From an uncultured Rhodopila sp. (lineage in GTDB: Bacteria; Pseudomonadota; Alphaproteobacteria; Acetobacterales; Acetobacteraceae), in contig CAIZFE010000069.1 in assembly GCA_903932145.1 (NCBI GenBank), positions 1-64,000 on the forward strand: a stretch of 64,000 nt of DNA, written 5' to 3'. The notes beneath the pieces are model-generated. The model was given only the letters and a program-made list of their open reading frames with translations, did no database searches and was not told where the DNA came from. The position numbers and the translations under genes were made by a program. The first letter of the stretch is position 1. The number at the start of each line of letters is the position of its first letter. Shown here piece after piece: positions 52,727 to 61,518 of the stretch.

Positions 52727-53590
52727 TTGCTGACGGGTCTGATCGCGCAGCTTCTGAACGGGGTGCAATACGGGCTGCTGCTGTTTCTGATCAGCAGTGG
52801 CCTGACGCTGATTTTCGGCGTGATGGGCGTGATCAACCTCGCGCACGGCAGCCTGTTCATGATCGGCGCCTATCTGGCGTTCGGCGTGGCCAGCCTGACG
52901 GGCAGCCTGTGGCTGGCATTGCCGGTGGCCGTGCTAGGCGGGGCTGTTTTCGGAGCGGTCCTGGAACGCCTGCTGTTCCGCCGCTTTCGCACCCGGGCGC
53001 ATCTCGATCAGGTGCTTCTGACGTTCGCGCTGATCTTGCTGTTCGAAGAGGGCCGCTCGGCGCTGGCCGGCAATCAGTTTCACAGCGTGCCTGTGCCAGC
53101 GGTCCTGGACTTCTCCGTCCCCGTAATCGGCGGCTTCGGCTATTCCGCGTATCGGCTGGCGGTGTTGGCGATCTGTCTGCTCGTCGCCGCCGGGCTGGTC
53201 TGGCTGATCGAGCGCACCCGCATAGGCTCTGCCATCCGCGCTGCAGCCGAGAATACCGAAATGCTCAATTTGCTCGGTTTTGACGCCGGGCGTGTCCATA
53301 CGTTGGTGTTTGCCGGCGGGACGGCCCTGGCGATGCTGGCCGGCGCTTTGGCGGCGCCGTTGCAGTCGGTGTATCCCGGCATGGGCGACGGGTTCCTGAT
53401 TCTGTCCTTCATCGTCGTGGTGATCGGCGGTCTCGGTTCGGTGGCCGGAGCTTTTTGGGCCGCGCTTCTGGTCGGTCTGATCGATACACTCGGAAAAGCT
53501 TATTTGCCTCAGGCCGCTGGCATAGCGGTGTGTGCGATGATGGCGGTGGTACTGCTGTGGCGCCCAACGGGGCTGTTCAGCCGCACATGA
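52727..53590 (+). CDS. Branched-chain amino acid type ABC permease (LivH-like)
   Basis: A 287-residue inner-membrane permease, about eight helices. LIAQLLNGVQYGLLLFLISSGLTLIFGVMGVINLAHGSLFMIGAYLAFG is the LivH start, and SFIVVVIGGLGSVAGAFWAALLVGLIDTLG is the EAA-like loop region. The start is TTG at 52727, directly after the TGA of the binding-protein gene. Its stop overlaps the LivM start (ATGA). Forms the channel with the LivM-like protein. Confidence 0.9.
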   Translation: MLTGLIAQLLNGVQYGLLLFLISSGLTLIFGVMGVINLAHGSLFMIGAYLAFGVASLTGSLWLALPVAVLGGAVFGAVLERLLFRRFRTRAHLDQVLLTFALILLFEEGRSALAGNQFHSVPVPAVLDFSVPVIGGFGYSAYRLAVLAICLLVAAGLVWLIERTRIGSAIRAAAENTEMLNLLGFDAGRVHTLVFAGGTALAMLAGALAAPLQSVYPGMGDGFLILSFIVVVIGGLGSVAGAFWAALLVGLIDTLGKAYLPQAAGIAVCAMMAVVLLWRPTGLFSRT

Positions 53591-54516
53591 TCGTCGCGTC
53601 CCGACCCGGTCAGTGTGTGCTCGGCGCCGCGGCGCTGGGGATCGCCACGATGCCGCTATGGGCGTCGGCGTGGCACATGCAGTTGGTGTCCGCGGCACTG
53701 GTGGCGGCGCTGTTCGCCCTCAGCCTCCAGGTGCTGGTGGGGGCGACGGGTCTGGTCAGCCTGGCTCAGGCGGGATTTTTCGGACTTGGCGCTTACACCG
53801 TGCATTTGCTCGGGTCGCCTCCGGTGTGGATCACGTTGCCCGCCGCGATGCTGGCGGCCGGTGTGGCGGCCTTGCTGATCGGACCGTTGGCGCTACGGAC
53901 GAAGGGCTTTTTTTTCCTGATGACCACCCTGGCGTTCGGCCAGATGCTGTTCTTCGCCTTCCACGACACGCCGCTGGGCGGCGGCACCGACGGCTTGTTC
54001 ATCGTTCGGCCGTCTCTCGGCTTTACCGTGTCCAGGGCAGGGCGGCCGGCGGTGTTCCTGCTGCTGAACCTTGGCGTATTGGCGATCGTCTATGGCGGCC
54101 TGTGCTGGCTGATGAGCACGATGCTCGGCCACGCCCTGCAAGGCATCCGGTCCAACGAGAACCGCATGGCCGCGCTTGGTCACAACGTGCAGCGGCTGAA
54201 ATTGATCGCCTTCGTTCTGGCTGGCGCGCTGGCCGGGTTGGCCGGGCACATGTCCGCCTTGACCGACGCGTTCGTCAGTCCCGATCTGCTGGGATGGCAC
54301 CGCTCCGCCGAGGCTTTGTTGATGATCCTGCTCGGCGGCATCGGCGCTCTACACGGCCCGATTTTGGGGGCGTTCGCGCTGGTCGCCATCCAGGAGGCCG
54401 GCAGTCTGCTCAGCGACCGGCCCCGTCTGGTCGAGGGCGTGGTGTTCCTGGCCGCTGTGCTGTTCCTGCGCCAGGGCATCGCGGGTTGGCGGCTACCGTG
54501 GCGAACCCGCCCATGA
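53587..54516 (+). CDS. Branched-chain amino acid type ABC permease (LivM-like)
   Basis: A 309-residue inner-membrane permease. ALSLQVLVGATGLVSLAQAGFFGLGAYTVHLL and TKGFFFLMTTLAFGQMLFF match LivM, as does LLMILLGGIGALHGPILGAFALVAIQE. ATG 53587 lies in ATGA with the LivH stop, which fixes the start although the frame is open upstream. Slightly short at the N-terminus compared with E. coli LivM but normal for this subfamily. Confidence 0.9.
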   Translation: MIVASRPGQCVLGAAALGIATMPLWASAWHMQLVSAALVAALFALSLQVLVGATGLVSLAQAGFFGLGAYTVHLLGSPPVWITLPAAMLAAGVAALLIGPLALRTKGFFFLMTTLAFGQMLFFAFHDTPLGGGTDGLFIVRPSLGFTVSRAGRPAVFLLLNLGVLAIVYGGLCWLMSTMLGHALQGIRSNENRMAALGHNVQRLKLIAFVLAGALAGLAGHMSALTDAFVSPDLLGWHRSAEALLMILLGGIGALHGPILGAFALVAIQEAGSLLSDRPRLVEGVVFLAAVLFLRQGIAGWRLPWRTRP

Positions 54517-55241
54517 TGCGGGCTGAGAGTCTGATCAAGCGATACGGCGGCCTGTTGGCGGTTGATCAGGTATCGCTGTCTTTGGACCGAGGTACGCTGC
54601 ATGCGGTAATCGGGCCCAATGGCGCCGGCAAGAGCACGTTGATCAATCTATTGTCGGGGGAGACGTCGCTGTCCTCCGGGTGGGTTCACTTCAAGGACCA
54701 CGACATCTCCGCGTGGCCGGCCTGGCGGCGCGGGCAAGCGGGTATCGGCCGGACCTTTCAGCGAACCAACGTCATGCGCGACATGACGGTGCTGGAGAAC
54801 GCACGCCTTGCGGCACAGGCTCGTGCGCAATTTGGTCTTCTGCAAACCGCCGCGAATGCGAAGGTCGTGCAAACTGCTTTGGCAGCACTTCATCGCGCCG
54901 GCCTGGCTGAGGCGGCCGGAGCGATAGCAAGTACTCTCAGCCACGGTCAGGCGCGACTGCTGGAGATCGCCATGGCGCTGGCCGGCTTGCCGGACGTTCT
55001 GCTGCTGGACGAACCGCTCGCCGGCCTGGGACCGGAGGAAACCGCACCGGTCGCTAACCTGCTGCGAGACCTGGCCCGCGACCACGCGGTGCTGCTGGTT
55101 GAGCACGACATGGACGTCGTTTTTGCCGTCGCCGATGTCATCACCGTCATGGTGGACGGCCGCGTCCTCGCAACGGGCGCGCCGAACGAGATCCGAACCT
55201 CCGCCATCGTTCGCGATGCCTATCTGGGCCACAGCGTATGA
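54513..55241 (+). CDS. Branched-chain amino acid type ABC ATPase (LivG-like)
   Basis: A 242-residue ATPase. Walker A IGPNGAGKSTLINLLSG, Q-loop in FQRTNV, signature LSHGQARLLEIAMAL (Ala where Gln is common), Walker B VLLLDEPLAGLGPEE and H-loop LLVEHDMD. It starts in the ATGA overlap with LivM. Powers transport together with LivF. The longer open frame running from 53613 is only an overlap with livM in another frame. Confidence 0.92.
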   Translation: MMRAESLIKRYGGLLAVDQVSLSLDRGTLHAVIGPNGAGKSTLINLLSGETSLSSGWVHFKDHDISAWPAWRRGQAGIGRTFQRTNVMRDMTVLENARLAAQARAQFGLLQTAANAKVVQTALAALHRAGLAEAAGAIASTLSHGQARLLEIAMALAGLPDVLLLDEPLAGLGPEETAPVANLLRDLARDHAVLLVEHDMDVVFAVADVITVMVDGRVLATGAPNEIRTSAIVRDAYLGHSV

Positions 55242-55939
55242 CCGCGATCCTGTCCGCCCGCGACCTGTCCGCCGGTTACGGCGAAAGCCGTGTCCTGCGG
55301 GGGATCGACCTCGACATCCTGCCGGGTGAAACGATCGGGCTGATGGGCCGGAACGGCATGGGCAAGACCACCCTGATCCGAACCCTGATCGGCCTGTTGC
55401 CCGCGTTGCAAGGCCAGGTCCTGCTGGATGGCGCCGATGCCGCCGGGCTGCCGGCATTCGCGCGCGCACGCAAAGGGATCGCCGTGGTGCCGGAAGGCCG
55501 AGGTGTGTTCGCCAGCCTGACGGTGATGGAGAACCTGCGTCTCGCCGCCACAACCGGTGAATGGACCGAAGCACGTGTGCTGGACCTGTTTCCTCGATTG
55601 GGCCAACGCGCGTCCCACCGGGGCAACCATCTGTCCGGCGGTGAGCAGCAGATGCTGGCGATCGGCCGCGCCCTGATGACCAACCCGAGGCTGCTGATTC
55701 TGGACGAAGCGACCGAGGGGCTGGCCCCGCTGATCCGAGACGAAATCTGGCGGGTGATCCGCATTGTCAGGGAGGCGGGTGTGGCGGTCGTTGTGGTGGA
55801 CAAGACAGTCTCCGCCGTCCTGTCGGTGGTGGATCGCGTCGTGATCCTGGTCAAGGGACAGATCGCCTGGTCCGGTCCTCCGGAAATTTTGCGCGCTGAC
55901 CCTGGACTGATGCATCGTCACCTTGGGGTGGACGCATGA
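55238..55939 (+). CDS. Branched-chain amino acid type ABC ATPase (LivF-like)
   Basis: A 233-residue ATPase. Walker A LMGRNGMGKTTLIRTLIG, signature LSGGEQQMLAIGRAL, Walker B LLILDEATEGLAP. In place of the usual VEQN H-loop it reads VVVVDKTVSAVL, so the catalytic switch His is missing. LivF proteins usually have V-E-Q-N here, so this is a modest departure. Last gene of the operon; a repeat cluster follows and may end the transcript. Confidence 0.9.
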   Translation: MTAILSARDLSAGYGESRVLRGIDLDILPGETIGLMGRNGMGKTTLIRTLIGLLPALQGQVLLDGADAAGLPAFARARKGIAVVPEGRGVFASLTVMENLRLAATTGEWTEARVLDLFPRLGQRASHRGNHLSGGEQQMLAIGRALMTNPRLLILDEATEGLAPLIRDEIWRVIRIVREAGVAVVVVDKTVSAVLSVVDRVVILVKGQIAWSGPPEILRADPGLMHRHLGVDA

Positions 55940-55978
55940 CCCGGTCCGAGGACGCCCAAAAATAAGCGAATTCAATCC

Positions 55979-56352
55979 CGTCGTCATGGCCGGCCTTGGC
56001 CCCATAGGCATCAGGACAAGGTCTCCGATGAGGAGGATTTGCCCTATCGTCATGACCGGCCTTGGCCCCATAGGCATCAGGATAAGCCGTCGGGTGGCAG
56101 GGATTCGCCCATTCGTCATGACCGGGCTTGGCCCGGTCACCCACGACTTTGCTCGGCGGCGGCACAGGAAGTCGTGGGTGGCCGGGCCAAGCCCGGCCAT
56201 GACGGAGGGTGGAAAGCCCCGTCCGCAGCATAAACCTTCTCCCCCACTCGCTTATCCTGATGCCTATGGGGCTTGGCCCGGCCACCCGGGATTTCCGGTG
56301 TCGTGCCAGGCAAAGTCCCGCGTGACCGAGCCAAGCCCGGTCATGACGATAG
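55979..56352. repeat. Cluster of family-A palindromic repeats
   Basis: At least six units in both orientations: three direct (from 55982, 56048 and 56117, each beginning CGTCATG[AG]CCGG) and inverted ones around 56180, 56265 and 56340. Several carry the extension TAGGCATCAGGATAAGCCGT. The array fills the gap between livF and the convergent glycosyltransferase gene and can fold into several long hairpins. No gene is present. Confidence 0.85.
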
Positions 56353-56392
56353 GAACGGCGTCCACCTTGCGCGGTGGTTTTTGGTCGTCGCC

Positions 56393-57409
56393 TTAGCTCG
56401 CCAAACCAAGGAACCGGCCGGCTGCCCGCGTAACCTGCTCAACCGAGATCGCATCCATCGACTGCGCCACAACGGCGGTGGCGAGCCGTCCGGTCGGCGC
56501 GTAGGTCGCGGCGTCGGTGGGGCCGAATAATCCGATGGTCGGCGTACCGGCGGCGGCGGCCAAATGCATCAGCCCGGAATCGTTGCCAACGAACAGGTCG
56601 CACCGTTCGAGACAGGCCACGACTTCGGGTAGCGTCAGGCGGCCAACCAGATCGATGGCGCCCGGCAGCGCCGCAAACAGGGGCGCCGCCATCGCCTGTT
56701 CCGTCTCACCGGGTCCGCCGAGTACGATCGCCACAGCGTCCGCATAGCGGTTGTCATTTTGGTGTTCGCGGCCGCGATCTTGGTCCTCGTCATGGTGCGC
56801 GGAGGCGCGCCATCCACGTTTTTGCTGATCCGAGACGCCATAAGACATGGATGGCGCGCCTTCGCGCACCATGACGGTGGCATCCCCGCCGGCGATATGA
56901 CGAAACACCGCGGCAAAGCGATCGGCCGGCCAGACCTTAGGCTCCCAATTCGCTGTCGGCGCCAATGCAATGAAACGCCGATCCGGCGGCAGCAACGCCA
57001 ACACACGTTGGCGATCCGTATCGCTGGTCCAGGCAACTGGAGACGGCGGCGGCGACAGGCCCAGCATCGCCCCCAACTGAGCGATCTTCGGTCCATCGAC
57101 CCGTCGGAACACCGCTCGCCGGCGGGTTGGCACGATCCAGGACAACGCCGATCCCCGGATATCGATGACCAGATCCCAGACATGCACCACGGCTTCGGCC
57201 CACAAAGGCAGCCAGTGCAAGCCCCATTTTTTCTTTCGCAGCACGATCGTGCGCTCGCGGTTGGGCATGCACGCGAACAGGCCCTCGGCCACGGCTCCGC
57301 AGACCACCGTAATACGGGCCTCGGGATGGTGCCTGATCAAGTGGTCGAGCAGACCGGTGGACAGCACCGCGTCGCCTAACCGGTTGGATGTCACAAATAA
57401 AATTCTCAT
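56393..57409 (-). CDS. GT9-family glycosyltransferase (heptosyltransferase-like) with an in-frame repeat insertion
   Basis: A 338-residue enzyme. MRILFVTSNRLGDAVLSTGLLDHLIRHHPEARITVV is the GT9 start, and LPEVVACLERCDLFVGNDSGLMHLAAAAGTPTIGLFGPTD the donor-binding part (D-S-G-x-x-H). It adds heptose or another sugar to a surface polysaccharide at the inner membrane. Between GGDA and AVAIVLGGPGE about 45 extra residues, SYGVSDQQKRGWRASAHHDE and flanks, are encoded by a palindromic repeat at 56758-56876. The frame stays open. They would form a loop next to a core strand, so activity is uncertain. Confidence 0.8.
   Translation of the reverse strand: MRILFVTSNRLGDAVLSTGLLDHLIRHHPEARITVVCGAVAEGLFACMPNRERTIVLRKKKWGLHWLPLWAEAVVHVWDLVIDIRGSALSWIVPTRRRAVFRRVDGPKIAQLGAMLGLSPPPSPVAWTSDTDRQRVLALLPPDRRFIALAPTANWEPKVWPADRFAAVFRHIAGGDATVMVREGAPSMSYGVSDQQKRGWRASAHHDEDQDRGREHQNDNRYADAVAIVLGGPGETEQAMAAPLFAALPGAIDLVGRLTLPEVVACLERCDLFVGNDSGLMHLAAAAGTPTIGLFGPTDAATYAPTGRLATAVVAQSMDAISVEQVTRAAGRFLGLAS
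56788..56876. repeat. Family-B palindrome inside the GT9 gene
   Basis: Arms 56788-56818 and 56846-56876 are inverted copies, 31 bp with two mismatches, around a 27-nt loop. The left flank 56750-56787 also matches the repeat in the GT87-like gene (GTGTTCGCGGCCGCGATC and its relative). The whole insert is a multiple of three and has no stop in the gene's frame. Confidence 0.85.
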
Positions 57410-57517
57410 ACGTGACCGTAATTAGACCATCGGCGCGCCGAAAGCGAGATCGTCCGGTTTGACCCGGCGCCCCGCGTTGGGCAGCGTGCGCACCAGATTA
57501 ACCAAAGGAGACACCCC

Positions 57518-58696
57518 ATGTCCGAGGAAACGTTTGTCGAGCTGGGCGAAGACTACCCGGAACTGCGCGAATCGGTGCGCCGGATCTGCGCCAAATACCC
57601 TGGCACGTATTGGAGTGGTCTGGAGGACCAGGAAGCCTATCCCACCGAATTCGTGAACGAACTGACGCAGGCTGGCTTCCTGGCCTCGCTGATCCCCGAG
57701 GAATATGGCGGGTCCGGCCTGCCGCTGCGTGCTGCCGCGGTGATCCTGGAGGAAATCAACGCCTCCGGCTGCGTCGCCAGCCAGGGCCACGCCCAGATGT
57801 ACATCATGGGCACGCTGCTGCGGCATGGCAGCGAGGCGCAGAAGCGCAAATATCTGCCGGAGATCGCCGCCGGGCGGCTGCGTTTGCAGGCGTTCGGGGT
57901 GACCGAACCGACGACCGGATCGGACACGACGCAGTTGAAGACACGCGCCGTGCGCGACGGCGATTCGTACCTGATCACCGGTCAGAAGGTGTGGACCTCG
58001 CGCGCCATGCACTCTGACATGATGCTGTTGCTCGCCCGCACCACATCCGCCGATCAGGTCAAAAAGCGCAGCGACGGCCTGTCGGTCTTCCTGATCGACA
58101 TGACCGCGAAAAACACCGGCACCGGCTTGGAAGTCCGGCCGATCAAGGCCATGATCAACCACAACACGACAGAAATCTTCTTCGACAATTTCCGCATTCC
58201 GGCCGACAGCCTGATCGGCGAGGAAGGCAAGGGGTTCCGCTATATCCTGGATGGCATGAACGCCGAACGCATCCTGGTCGCCAGCGAGGCGGTCGGCGAC
58301 GGCCGCTGGTTCGTCAAAAAAGCGACTCAGTACGCCAAGGACCGGGTCGTCTTCGGTGCCCCGATCGGCAAGAATCAGGCGGTCCAATTCCCGATCGCGC
58401 GGGCCTGGGCGGAACTGGAGGCCGCCGACATGGTCTGCCGCCGTGCCGCCGCATTGTTCGATAATGGGAAAGAGTGCGGTGCGGATGCCAACATCGCCAA
58501 ACTGCTGGCCTCGGAATCCGCCTGGAAGGCGGCCGATACCGCGATGCAGACCTTCGGCGGTTTCGCCTATGCCCGCGAATACGAAATCGAACGAAAATGG
58601 CGTGAAGTGAGGCTTTACCAAATCGCACCGATTTCCACCAACCTGATCCTGGGCTATGTGGGTCAGCATGTCCTCGGGATGCCGCGATCGTACTAA
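57518..58696 (+). CDS. Acyl-CoA dehydrogenase
   Basis: A 392-residue FAD enzyme. FLASLIPEEYGGSGLPLRAAAVILEEI, FGVTEPTTGSDTTQLKTRAV, YLITGQKVWTSRA and VVFGAPIGKNQAVQFPIA are family strings; MQTFGGFAYAREYEIERKWREVRLYQIAPIS is the C-terminal helix. The YEG catalytic Glu of medium-chain enzymes is replaced (YQIAPIS). A Glu in MNAERILVASE could serve instead, as in isovaleryl- and long-chain-type enzymes. It oxidises an acyl-CoA at C2-C3. AAAGGAGAC lies before the ATG. Confidence 0.9.
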   Translation: MSEETFVELGEDYPELRESVRRICAKYPGTYWSGLEDQEAYPTEFVNELTQAGFLASLIPEEYGGSGLPLRAAAVILEEINASGCVASQGHAQMYIMGTLLRHGSEAQKRKYLPEIAAGRLRLQAFGVTEPTTGSDTTQLKTRAVRDGDSYLITGQKVWTSRAMHSDMMLLLARTTSADQVKKRSDGLSVFLIDMTAKNTGTGLEVRPIKAMINHNTTEIFFDNFRIPADSLIGEEGKGFRYILDGMNAERILVASEAVGDGRWFVKKATQYAKDRVVFGAPIGKNQAVQFPIARAWAELEAADMVCRRAAALFDNGKECGADANIAKLLASESAWKAADTAMQTFGGFAYAREYEIERKWREVRLYQIAPISTNLILGYVGQHVLGMPRSY

Positions 58697-58724
58697 GGCG
58701 TCAGGGCACCAGGACGCCTCGACC

Positions 58725-61230
58725 ATGCCCGACACCATTCCATTCACCGATCCCGTTCCTGCATCGGACGCAAACGTTCTGCAGGAAGCCCTGGAGTACC
58801 TGGGCGCCGTCAACGACATCCTGAAGGTCATCGGCCGGTCTGCATTCGACCTGACCGCGGTCCTGCAGACCGTCGTGACGCGCGCCGCTAGTCTCTCGCG
58901 GGCAAACCGGGCGAGTCGGTACCAATACCGCGACGGCACCTGTCATTTTGATGTTGGCATCAACGTCTCACCGGAGGACGAGGTTCGGGCACGGACATCC
59001 GGGTCTGATCCGGACTCCTTGATCGGCCAAACAATCCAGCAACGTCGGGCGGTGCAGATTGTCGTGGGGACTGAGGAGGGTTTGGGTGACAGCGGCGGCA
59101 TGCGTGCCATTCTGGGCGTTCCGCTGCTGCGCGACGGTGTGCCCATCGGTGTGATCACGCTGGAACGAACGTCCGCCACGCCGTTCACCGGCCGGCAGAT
59201 CGAGGTGGTGACAACGTTTGCCGATGAGGCGGCCCTGGCGATCGAGAATGCCAGACTGTTGCGCGAATTGCGGGAGGAACGCGAGACAGCGGATCGGGAA
59301 CGTGCCGAGATGCAGACAATCTTCGACAATATGACCGACGGTGTCGTGTTGGCGGAGGAGGACAAGCGCTGGGTCCTGGTCAACAAACCATTGTACCGGA
59401 TCAACGGCTGGCCCGAAGGCGTGGCGTCGGAGCGCCCCTCCATCGACGAGGTGCGTGCCATGCTGACCAAGGGATACCTGCCGCGCCGGCACGCCACTGT
59501 GGATGCGGATATCGACTGGGTCAGGCAACGCTTCATTGATGCTGACGGAACGCCGGTCTCGTCGCAACGAACCAACGGCAACCATGTGGAGGTGCGGTGG
59601 ATCAAACTCGGCGACGGGAAGCGTAGGCTGGGCATGTATCGGGACATCACCCTGCTGAAGCAGCAGGAAGATCGGCTGACACAGGAACGCGATGCCGCCC
59701 GGATCGCCCGGGCCGAAGCCGAGGCGGCGAATCAGTCTAAATCCACCTTCCTCGCTACCATGAGCCACGAAATCCGCACCCCGATGAACGGCGTGCTGGG
59801 CATGTTGGAGGTGCTGGAGCATCAGGGGCTCGGGCGCGAACAGGAGGAAACCCTGGGCATAATCCGCGAATCCGCCGCGGCCCTGCTGCACATCGTTGAT
59901 GACGTGCTGGATTTCTCAAAGATCGAGGCCGGCCGGCTGGATTTGGAAGAAACCGTGTTCTCCCTCTCCGAAATCGTCTCCAGCGTGGTGCGAGGGTTCC
60001 ATTCTCAGGCTGAGGCAAAGCATTTGCGCCTTGGCGGCACGATCGATCCCGGGGCGGCCGACACGTTGCTGGGCGATGTCACCCGGGTGCGTCAGATTCT
60101 GTTTAATCTCCTCGGCAATGCGGTGAAATTCACCGAACGCGGCAGTGTCCATGTCCGGGCGGGAACGGACTTGCTGGACGACGGGAGGACCCGGCTGATC
60201 CTGGCCGTGTCCGATAGCGGCATCGGTATCGACACCGAACGGCAGGTGCATCTGTTTCAACCGTTCGCGCAGGCCGATAACTCGACCACACGGCGGTTCG
60301 GGTTTGGGGCTTTCGATCGTCCGCCGGCTGGCGCAACTGATGGGCGGCGACATCACCGTCGAAAGCGCCGCCGGTGAAGGGTCGGTATTCACCGTCCATC
60401 TGATACTGAACGCCGCGACGGAGGCTGCCCAAACGCCGGTTCCGCACGAGGCCGATGCCGCGGGCGCCGGGTCCGGACATGTGCTGATCGTTGATGATCA
60501 TCCGGTAAACCGAGCCGTGCTGCTGCGCCAACTCGGGCTGTTGTCGATCACCGCCGATGCGGCGGCCGATGGACGGGAGGCGATGGAGTTCTGGCGCCCC
60601 GGCCGCTATGCGGCGGTTCTGGCCGACATGCACATGCCGTTCCTGGACGGCTACGGGCTGACGGCCGAGATCCGAACGCATGAGGCCGCCAGCGGCGCCC
60701 CACGGACGCCGATCATCGCGGTCACCGCCAACGCCATGCGCGGTGAGGAGGAGCGTTGCCTGAGCGCCGGCATGGATGCGTATCTCGCCAAGCCGCTCTC
60801 CCTGGCGCGCTTGCGGCAGACGTTGCAGCGTTGGATGACGGTGACGATGCCGGTCCGGAAGCCGAAACCGTCCTTACTGATCGATCGAACGGTTCTGGCT
60901 GAATGGCTGGGCGACGATCAGGCGGCGATCGACGCGTCCCTGACACGGTTTCTGACCAGCGCCCTGCAATCGGCGCAGGATATCGAAGCCGCATTGCTCG
61001 TGCCCGATATGCACGAGGTCGAATCCATCGCGCACCGGCTGACCGGTTCGGCGCTTACGCTCGGTATGAACGGACTGGGCGAGGCGGCCGGACGGATCGA
61101 AACCGCCGCGCGCGGCGGCGACGGGCCAGCGTGCGATGTGGCGCTGGTGTCGCTGCGGCAAACCATGCGCGACACCGAAGTGGAGATCACCGGAGGCCAC
61201 CGGAGGCGGCACGACGATCTGCCTGTGTGA
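58725..61230 (+). pseudogene. Hybrid histidine kinase (GAF-PAS-HisKA-HATPase-REC-HPt), frameshifted in the ATP-binding domain
   Basis: The first frame (58725-60377) encodes GAF (about residues 35-175), PAS (about 195-310), HisKA with FLATMSHEIRTPMNGVLGML (His348), the N-box ILFNLLGNAVKF and the G1 box SDSGIGID. At about 60300 the text reads TTCGGGTTTGGGG where TTCGG-(GGCACC-like)-GGTTTGGGG is expected: some 8 bases are missing from the G2 box. A second frame (from about 60304) continues [20 protein letters not shown], then REC ([12 protein letters not shown] with its Asp) and HPt ([16 protein letters not shown]). The single chain is broken, so kinase function is probably lost unless frameshifting or a sequencing error explains it. 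Confidence 0.85.
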
Positions 61231-61250
61231 TATCAATCCGGGTTGATATT

Positions 61251-61459
61251 GACACACGCGGATCGTCCTCACATCGTCATGGTGCGCGAAGCATTCCAGC
61301 CCGTCATGCCGACGAAGGTCGGCATCCACGTCTTTGATGAGTTAAATCAAATACGTGGATGGTGCGCCTTCGCGCACCATGACGATGTGAGGACGATCCG
61401 CGTGCGTCAGTGTCAATACGGCTTGGTATTAAATCAAATACGTGGATGGTGCGCCTTCG
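61251..61459. repeat. Family-B palindrome with 41-bp arms and a tandem 31-bp repeat
   Basis: Arms 61251-61291 and 61368-61408 are inverted copies with one mismatch. A 31-bp direct repeat beginning TTAAATCAAATACGTGGATG occurs at 61342-61372 and 61429-61459. The GCGCACCATGACGA core links it to the repeats in the GT9 and GT87-like genes. The gap 61231-61518 has no gene. Confidence 0.85.
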
Positions 61460-61518
61460 AGCCGCGCGCAAGCGCCCCCGGAATCAGAGGGTGCGATGCA
61501 AGCCTGGACGGATCAGAG

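Noticed and set aside
53613-54512. Long open frame fused to the LivG-like ATPase
   Set aside because: The upstream part lies inside livM in another frame; ATG 54513 in the ATGA overlap is the clear start.
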